Below are positions 1 to 4,352 of a DNA stretch of 7,645 nt, piece by piece. Position numbers and translations under genes: made by a program. The notes below the pieces were generated by a model. It saw nothing but the letters and a program-made list of their open reading frames with translations, was not told the DNA's origin and ran no database searches. This DNA comes from Bacteroidales bacterium (lineage in GTDB: Bacteria; Bacteroidota; Bacteroidia; Bacteroidales; UBA12077), in the NCBI GenBank assembly GCA_030635365.1, contig DAOVYZ010000164.1, forward strand, positions 1-7,645, given 5' to 3'. How positions within the stretch are numbered: the first letter of the stretch is position 1; every line of letters starts with the position of its first letter.

Positions 1-714
1 CAATGTATTGTTACCTGTGTTTTATACAAGGGAACGGAGAATGTAAATATTCTAGATAGGAAAGATATTAATACTGATTTTATCAATACAATTAATGAAT
101 CGATTATATTTTTAACAAAACACCTGAATGTAAGCTATAAAATTGAAAGCATACAAAGGCAGGATATTCTTGAAATACCAGAAGTGGCACTACGCGAAGC
201 TGTAATAAACGCAGTTATGCACCGAAATTATTTTGAAGATGGAGCAAATGTAATGATTGAAATTTTCGACGACAGGGTTGAAATTTCAAATCCGGGGGGC
301 TTACCTAAAGCTCTTGATCAAAAAGATTTTGGAAAAAAAAGTATCCGACGAAATCCCTTAATAGCAAATCTTTTTCAACGAGCACGATTTATTGAAAAAT
401 TGGGTACAGGTATTAACCGAATGAAAAAAGAAGTATTACAAGCAGGATTAGCAGAACCACAATATGAGTTTACAGGATTTTTCACTATCATATTTAACAG
501 ATTAAAGGTCGGTGAAACTGTGGAGAAAACTGTGGAGAAAATAATCGAATTAATAACTCAAAACCACAAAATAACCACAAAAGAAATACAGAAAGAAACG
601 GGCTTAACAAGACGTGGTGTAGAATATAACATTGACAAACTAAAAAAAGAAGGTGTTTTAAATAGGATTGGACCCGACAAAGGTGGTTATTGGAAGATAA
701 AGACTGTGGAATAA
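1..714 (+). CDS. RecG-like/AlbA_2-type ATP-binding transcriptional regulator, C-terminal half (partial at 5' end)
   Basis: Frame 1 is open from the first base to the TAA at 712, so the visible 237 residues are the C-terminal part of a longer protein; relatives run about 450-500 aa. The GTG at 184 lies inside the conserved domain and is not a plausible start. Visible residues 65-77 carry the N-box of a GHKL-like (HATPase_c_4) fold (E66, N70), residues 97-100 read NPGG (G1-like box) and 135-137 read GTG (G2-like box). An in-frame TVEK-TVEK linker (about 172-179) leads to a winged-helix/HTH domain at about 180-231. In this family an N-terminal AlbA_2 DNA-binding domain normally precedes what is seen here. 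The name 'RecG-like' is an annotation habit: no helicase motifs are visible. The likely role is ATP-binding DNA-associated regulation; target and ligand are unknown. Such genes are common in accessory regions. Family call is sure, function is not. Confidence 0.88.
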   Translation, partial: QCIVTCVLYKGTENVNILDRKDINTDFINTINESIIFLTKHLNVSYKIESIQRQDILEIPEVALREAVINAVMHRNYFEDGANVMIEIFDDRVEISNPGGLPKALDQKDFGKKSIRRNPLIANLFQRARFIEKLGTGINRMKKEVLQAGLAEPQYEFTGFFTIIFNRLKVGETVEKTVEKIIELITQNHKITTKEIQKETGLTRRGVEYNIDKLKKEGVLNRIGPDKGGYWKIKTVE

Positions 715-735
715 ACTGTAGGGAAAAACTACCCG

Positions 736-767
736 GGAAATAAGCAAGTATATCCTTGTTTATTTTC
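736..767 (+). terminator. Terminator-like hairpin after the RecG-like gene
   Basis: Positions 736-748 pair with 755-767 in a 13-bp stem around a 6-nt loop, with two G-U wobbles (744/759 and 737/766) that pair only in + strand RNA. The hairpin starts 22 nt after the stop codon. The 3' arm is U-rich and another T-run lies at 775-779, but the stem is AT-rich and no long U-tract follows directly, so strength as an intrinsic terminator is uncertain. Confidence 0.5.
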
Positions 768-865
768 AAAGCCATTTTTCATACCTCGAATTTATGTTAA
801 CCCGGAAAATTATTATTAATATGTTTTAAATAAATTTTCGATGTTTGTTTTTTATTGAAAAGGCC

Positions 866-895
866 TTTTTAAAATCCTGAAAAAGTGTAATTTTG
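866..895 (+). promoter_or_regulatory. Candidate Bacteroidetes-type promoter for the ychF-like gene
   Basis: The sequence taattttg at 888-895 matches the TAnnTTTG -7 consensus used by the Bacteroidetes primary sigma factor. The -33 side is weak: only a T-run (866-869, tttt against TTTG) lies at about the right distance. A start site near 900-905 would put the whole inverted-repeat element into a leader of about 150 nt. In such AT-rich DNA a match to the -7 box alone is modest evidence. Confidence 0.35.
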
Positions 896-911
896 AACCT
901 TCAAGTTTGTC

Positions 912-1037
912 TATTACCTTAAATTCGCAAGTCACGGGGTGACTAAATGATATAAAGACTGTTATGCACATCTGCTCTTGTCAAGTCACCCCTGACTATC
1001 AGTCCATTAGATGGTTTGCTGCGGATTTAAGGTATTA
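912..1037. repeat. MITE/REPIN-like inverted-repeat element with flanking 5-bp direct repeats
   Basis: Positions 917-929 (ccttaaattcgca) and 1020-1032 (tgcggatttaagg) are inverted repeats matching at 12 of 13 positions. The one difference (925/1024) is a U-G wobble in + strand RNA. Immediately outside both arms stands the same pentamer, tatta (912-916 and 1033-1037), as a target-site duplication would. Inside are two small palindromes (930-944 and 984-997) and a mini-hairpin (1004-1014). The total between the pentamers is 116 bp with no coding capacity. Two readings fit: a non-autonomous miniature transposable element, or a structured leader RNA with a long closing stem. Copy number, which would separate them, cannot be seen here. 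Confidence 0.6.
930..997 (+). repeat. Pair of REP-like palindromes able to pair with each other
   Basis: The left palindrome (930-944) has arms agtcac/gtgact around ggg; the right one (984-997) has arms agtca/tgact around cccc. They can also pair together: 931-934 with 993-996 and 936-944 with 984-992, giving 13 bp with a single bulged C at 935. Two inverted palindromes 39 nt apart resemble a REP doublet (REPIN/BIME). In RNA they would form either two hairpins or one long stem. Confidence 0.6.
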
Positions 1038-1052
1038 TAAAAACAAAATATT

Positions 1053-2150
1053 ATGAGTTTACAGTGCGGAATTATTGGTATAACTAATGTTGGAAAATCG
1101 ACTCTTTTTAATTGTATGTCTAATACCAAAGTTGAAATAACCAATTTTGCTTTTAGTACCAATAAATCTAATTTGGGTGTTATTAATGTACCCGACAACA
1201 GGTTATTAGAACTAGAAAAACTTCAACCTACTGATAAAGTAATTCCTGCTACAGTGGAAATTGTTGATATTCCCGGTTTAACAAAAGGTGCTAATCAGGG
1301 TGAAGGAGTAGGGAATAAATTTCTCGGAGATATTCGAAATACCGATGCTTTAATTCATGTATTAAGATGTTTTGATGATGAGAATCTCTCTCATGTTAAT
1401 GGATCTGTTGATCCTGTTCGTGATATTGAAACTATTGATTTTGAATTACAGGTAAAGGATTTAGAGTCGGTTGAAAAGAAAATTCAGAGATACGATAAAT
1501 TAACAAAGATTGGAGATAAAGAAGCCAAGCATGGTATTGAAGTTTTGAACGGTTTAAAAGAACATCTGGAATCGATGCAAAACGCAAGAGATTACAAAAT
1601 TTCAGATACAGATAAAAAACATGTGGATGATCTATTCTTGCTTACTGCAAAGCCAACTATTTTTGTATGTAATGTTGATGATGAATCTGCGATATCCGGA
1701 AATGCTTATGTGGAAAAAGTTAAAGAAGCATTACAAAATCACAACAGTGAAATATTAGTTATTGCAGGTAAACTGGAAGCCGAAATTGCGGAATTGGATA
1801 ATGAAAATGATAGAAATGAATTTCTTAATGATGCCAGCTTAACTGAACCTGGAGTAAATAAACTTATACGTAGTGCTTATTCTTTGCTAAATTTATTATC
1901 ATTTTTTACTGTTGGGCCAAAAGAAATAAGGGCATGGACTATAAAAAAAGGCATGAATGCGCCTCAGGCTGCCGGAGCAATTCATAGTGATCTTGAGCGA
2001 GGCTTTATCCGTGCTGAAGTAATGAAATACAATGACTTTGTTACCCTGGGATCTGAAACTAAAGTTAAAGAAGCTGGGAAATTTAATATTGAAGGAAAAA
2101 ATTATATCGTAGATGATGGTAACATTTTGCATATTAGGTTTAATGTATAA
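1053..2150 (+). CDS. ychF: Divergent YchF/OLA1-family P-loop ATPase (Obg-related)
   Basis: A 365-aa protein of normal length for YchF, a soluble ribosome-associated HAS-type NTPase linked to translation and stress. The G1 loop is at 9-17 (G9, N12-V-G-K15-S-T), G3 is DIPG at 72-75 followed by hydrophobic Leu76 (the HAS-NTPase hallmark replacing catalytic Gln), and the GEGVGNKFL switch II segment is at 83-91. A helical insert occupies about 130-200. The C-terminal TGS-type domain begins near 283 and retains RAWT, GAIHSDLERGFIRAEV and the terminal HIRFNV. Several hallmark sites differ from typical YchF: G1 has IT instead of LP, switch I reads NFAFST where NFPFCT is usual (Ser at position 35, not Cys), and G4 reads NVDD (207-210) instead of NxxE. 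It may be a paralogue or lineage-specific form, so the symbol is given at family level. No Shine-Dalgarno is visible. The ATG at 1053 aligns with the family N-terminus. Confidence 0.93.
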   Translation: MSLQCGIIGITNVGKSTLFNCMSNTKVEITNFAFSTNKSNLGVINVPDNRLLELEKLQPTDKVIPATVEIVDIPGLTKGANQGEGVGNKFLGDIRNTDALIHVLRCFDDENLSHVNGSVDPVRDIETIDFELQVKDLESVEKKIQRYDKLTKIGDKEAKHGIEVLNGLKEHLESMQNARDYKISDTDKKHVDDLFLLTAKPTIFVCNVDDESAISGNAYVEKVKEALQNHNSEILVIAGKLEAEIAELDNENDRNEFLNDASLTEPGVNKLIRSAYSLLNLLSFFTVGPKEIRAWTIKKGMNAPQAAGAIHSDLERGFIRAEVMKYNDFVTLGSETKVKEAGKFNIEGKNYIVDDGNILHIRFNV

Positions 2151-2311
2151 CTAAAAAAGTTATCCATAGATTTAGATTATGCGAAAATTTCATGTAATAA
2201 GCACCAAAGAACAATTTACCACTAATGACATTGAATCTTGTACTTTAGAATTTATTTGGAATTTGTTTTTTGTAAATTGTAATTTTTAAATTTTAATTGA
2301 AATTAATATAA
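2151..2311. other. 161-bp AT-rich gap between the ychF-like and crcB genes
   Basis: A 6-bp hairpin overlaps the ychF-like stop (2147-2152 with 2158-2163, loop aaaaa) but no U-tract follows, so it is a poor terminator. The rest is very AT-rich. A weak -7 match, tactttag (2241-2248), is the best promoter candidate for the downstream pair. No structure resembling a fluoride riboswitch is recognisable. Confidence 0.5.
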
Positions 2312-2677
2312 ATGAATATATTACTTGCAATATTTATTGGTGGTGGCATGGGAAGTGTAGCTCGCTTCGGAATTTCAAGTTTTTTAACTTCCGGTTTTAA
2401 AGAAATAAATCCGATTGGAACTTTGGCTGCTAATTTTATTAGCACATTAATTCTTGGTATAATATTATACTTAACAAGCGATAAGATTATTATAGCACCT
2501 ACAATGAAAGCTCTATTTATTGTAGGTTTTTGCGGAGGTTTTAGTACTTTTTCCACATTTAGTTATGAAACATTTGAACTAATTCGTTCAGGAAATTATT
2601 ACTTTGCTACCGCAAATTTATTGGTTAGTATTTTTCTTGGTATCGGAGTTTTATTTATTTTAGCCCGAAGTATATAA
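2312..2677 (+). CDS. crcB: CrcB/Fluc fluoride ion channel
   Basis: A 121-aa inner-membrane protein with four predicted helices (about 3-23, 35-54, 65-84, 97-119), the standard size for a single-gene Fluc subunit. Fluc works as an antiparallel dual-topology homodimer that lets fluoride leave the cytoplasm and so protects enolase, pyrophosphatase and other F-sensitive enzymes. Diagnostic motifs are GGGMGSVARF (10-19), PIGTLAANF (34-42, pore Asn41) and GFCGGFSTFSTFSYE (72-86), which contains the two pore phenylalanines F80 and F83 and the TM3 break that holds the central Na+ in solved structures. Motif spacing matches Fluc-Ec2 numbering as I recall it. The gene stands 22 bp before the PafA-like gene, suggesting co-transcription. 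Regulation is unknown; no fluoride riboswitch is visible upstream. Confidence 0.96.
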   Translation: MNILLAIFIGGGMGSVARFGISSFLTSGFKEINPIGTLAANFISTLILGIILYLTSDKIIIAPTMKALFIVGFCGGFSTFSTFSYETFELIRSGNYYFATANLLVSIFLGIGVLFILARSI

Positions 2678-2699
2678 ATATTTCTAAACCTTTGCGAAA

Positions 2700-4352
2700 A
2701 TGTATATGAAAAAATTTATCATAAAATCATTGTTAATAAACTTTATAATTCTCTTCTTTTTCAATATTTCAACAGCTCAGAATCAATTTAACAAACCACC
2801 TAGCCTTGTTGTAGGAATAGTAATTGAGAAAATGCGCTACGAAATGCTTCTTCGTTACTGGGATTCATTTGGTGAAAATGGTTTTAAGAAGATTATAAAT
2901 AAAGGTTCTTTTTGCACACAAACTCACCATAATTATTTAATAACTCAAAATAGTGTAGGCCAGGCTAGCATTGTTACAGGGACTTACCCTAGTTATCATG
3001 GAATAATCTCTAATACATGGTACGATCGCTTAAAAAATATTACTATAGAATGTTCCGATGAATCAAAGTTTAATATGATTAACGGTAAAATCTCAATGGG
3101 GAATTATACTCCTAAGAATATATTATCGTCTACTATCGGAGATGAGTTAAAGCTAGCAACAAATGATAGCTCCAAAGTTTTATCTATATCATTAAATCCC
3201 ATATCTGCTGTTATTTCTGGTGGTAAGCTTGCCGACTACGCATTCTGGTTTAATGTAAAAGATGGTACCTGGATAACCGGGAATTATTATAATGACTCAT
3301 TACCAAATTGGGTTACAGAATTTAACAATAAAGATTTTCAAAACATTTACATAAGAAGAAACTGGGCTAGCATGCATTCTTTGGGTAACAATTATAAAAA
3401 AAGCCTGCCTGATAATTCAAGATTTGAAATTGGTTTTAGGAATTACAGGAATACTTTTCCTTATGACCTGTCTTACTTAAGAAACAGGTCTGGGAATTTT
3501 AAGTATCTAAAATATACTCCTTTCGGAAATACATATACTAAGGACTTTGCTATATCATCAATAATTGGTGAAGATTTAGGTAAAGACGAATTCACCGATT
3601 TTCTTACAATAAGTTTTTCTGCTTCAAATTACTGTGGAGAATTATTTGGACCCAGATCAGTTGAAATGGAAGATATATTTTTGAGACTAGATAAGGATAT
3701 AGAACATTTAATAAGTTTCCTGGATAATGAAATAGGTATAGAAAACACTCTTATATATATTACCTCTGACAGGGGTGTCTCTGATGTTCCGGAATATCTC
3801 AATTATAAAAAACAGAACGCAGGCGTATTCGATGGCGAAAAAGCAATTACATTACTAAATAGTTATTTAAGTGTTTTACATTATGATGGTGAATGGATTA
3901 AATCATACAATTCAAAACAAATTTATTTTAATCAGCATTTAATTGACCAATCAAATATTGATTTAAAAGAATTACAAACTAAAGTTGCAAATTTCATGGT
4001 GCAATTTACAGGTGTAGCAAATGCTTTACCTGCGTCAACAATAAACTCAACTAATTTTGAATCCGGTATTAATAAAAAAATACAAAATAGTTACCATCAA
4101 AAACGATCCGGCGATGTAATGATTAATCTTGAACCGGGATGGATTGAAAAAAATAATCATGTAACAAAATCCGGCTCCGGGTACAATTACGACACTCATG
4201 TTCCCCTAATTTGGTATGGATGGAAGGTAACAAACAAGCGAATAGACAAACCTGTAGAAATTATTGACATAGCTCCAACTATATCATGGATACTTAAAAT
4301 TACCTCTCCTAATGCAAGTATAGGTAATCCTGTTTTTGATATTATTGATTAA
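2700..4352 (+). CDS. Secreted PafA-family alkaline phosphatase superfamily protein, probable pseudoenzyme
   Basis: A 550-aa protein with a signal peptide (charged KK, hydrophobic core about 6-23, likely cleavage after STA at 24-26, mature N-terminus Q27), so it should be exported. ATG at 2706 (residue 3) is an equally good start. The PafA frame is clear along the whole length: VVGIVIEKMRYE (37-48), HGIISNTWYD (100-109), LFGPRSVEMEDIFLRLD (315-331), DRGVSDVPEYL (357-367) and YDTHVPLIWYGW (497-508). Against the Elizabethkingia PafA residues I recall, the metal and catalytic positions read: D38 to E43, nucleophile T79 to N84, K162 to N166, R164 to I168, D305 to N310, H309 to E314, H353 to R358. 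Only N100 (N105), D352 (D357) and H486 (H500) persist. PafA itself is a Zn-dependent periplasmic phosphomonoesterase; this relative should not bind two zincs normally. The frame is intact, which argues for a non-catalytic role (binding or scaffold) rather than decay. It lies 22 bp after crcB, and its stop overlaps the stop of the convergent antiporter gene. Confidence 0.9.
   Translation: MYMKKFIIKSLLINFIILFFFNISTAQNQFNKPPSLVVGIVIEKMRYEMLLRYWDSFGENGFKKIINKGSFCTQTHHNYLITQNSVGQASIVTGTYPSYHGIISNTWYDRLKNITIECSDESKFNMINGKISMGNYTPKNILSSTIGDELKLATNDSSKVLSISLNPISAVISGGKLADYAFWFNVKDGTWITGNYYNDSLPNWVTEFNNKDFQNIYIRRNWASMHSLGNNYKKSLPDNSRFEIGFRNYRNTFPYDLSYLRNRSGNFKYLKYTPFGNTYTKDFAISSIIGEDLGKDEFTDFLTISFSASNYCGELFGPRSVEMEDIFLRLDKDIEHLISFLDNEIGIENTLIYITSDRGVSDVPEYLNYKKQNAGVFDGEKAITLLNSYLSVLHYDGEWIKSYNSKQIYFNQHLIDQSNIDLKELQTKVANFMVQFTGVANALPASTINSTNFESGINKKIQNSYHQKRSGDVMINLEPGWIEKNNHVTKSGSGYNYDTHVPLIWYGWKVTNKRIDKPVEIIDIAPTISWILKITSPNASIGNPVFDIID
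4349..4352. other. Shared stop-codon palindrome of two convergent genes
   Basis: The bases ttaa contain the TAA of the + strand PafA-like gene (4350-4352) and the TAA of the - strand antiporter gene (4349-4351). There is no spacer, so any terminator for either transcript must lie inside the opposite gene. None is obvious nearby. Confidence 0.95.

Larger units (their letters stand above)
715..1052. other. 338-bp intergenic region with terminator, promoter and inverted-repeat element
   Basis: No convincing coding frame is present. From left to right it holds a hairpin just after the upstream stop (736-767), an AT-rich stretch with a TAnnTTTG match (888-895), and a folded inverted-repeat element (about 912-1037) that ends 15 bp before the ychF-like start. 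Frame 1 continues 34 sense codons past the upstream stop to a TAA at 817, which may be a relic of a longer C-terminus. Confidence 0.7.

Noticed and set aside
184..186. GTG at 184 as the true start of the first gene
   Set aside because: The frame is open upstream to base 1 with family-like sequence, and starting here would cut into the ATPase N-box region.
494..775. 93-codon - strand frame over the end of the first gene
   Set aside because: It is opposite to a well-supported coding sequence and encodes no recognisable protein.
2147..2163. Hairpin over the ychF-like stop codon as an intrinsic terminator
   Set aside because: Only six AT-rich base pairs with no U-tract after it.
2179..2289. 36-codon frame between the ychF-like and crcB genes
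   Set aside because: It is short, low in complexity towards its end, has no recognisable motif, and lies in AT-rich DNA where such frames arise by chance.
2151..2311. Fluoride (crcB-motif) riboswitch before crcB
   Set aside because: The spacer is AT-rich and lacks the conserved GG-rich pseudoknot segments expected of that riboswitch; nothing recognisable was found.
2687..2700. aacctttg as a promoter -7 box for the PafA-like gene
   Set aside because: It matches 7 of 8 bases of TAnnTTTG, but a -33 element is missing and transcription would begin at or inside the start codon; co-transcription with crcB is simpler.
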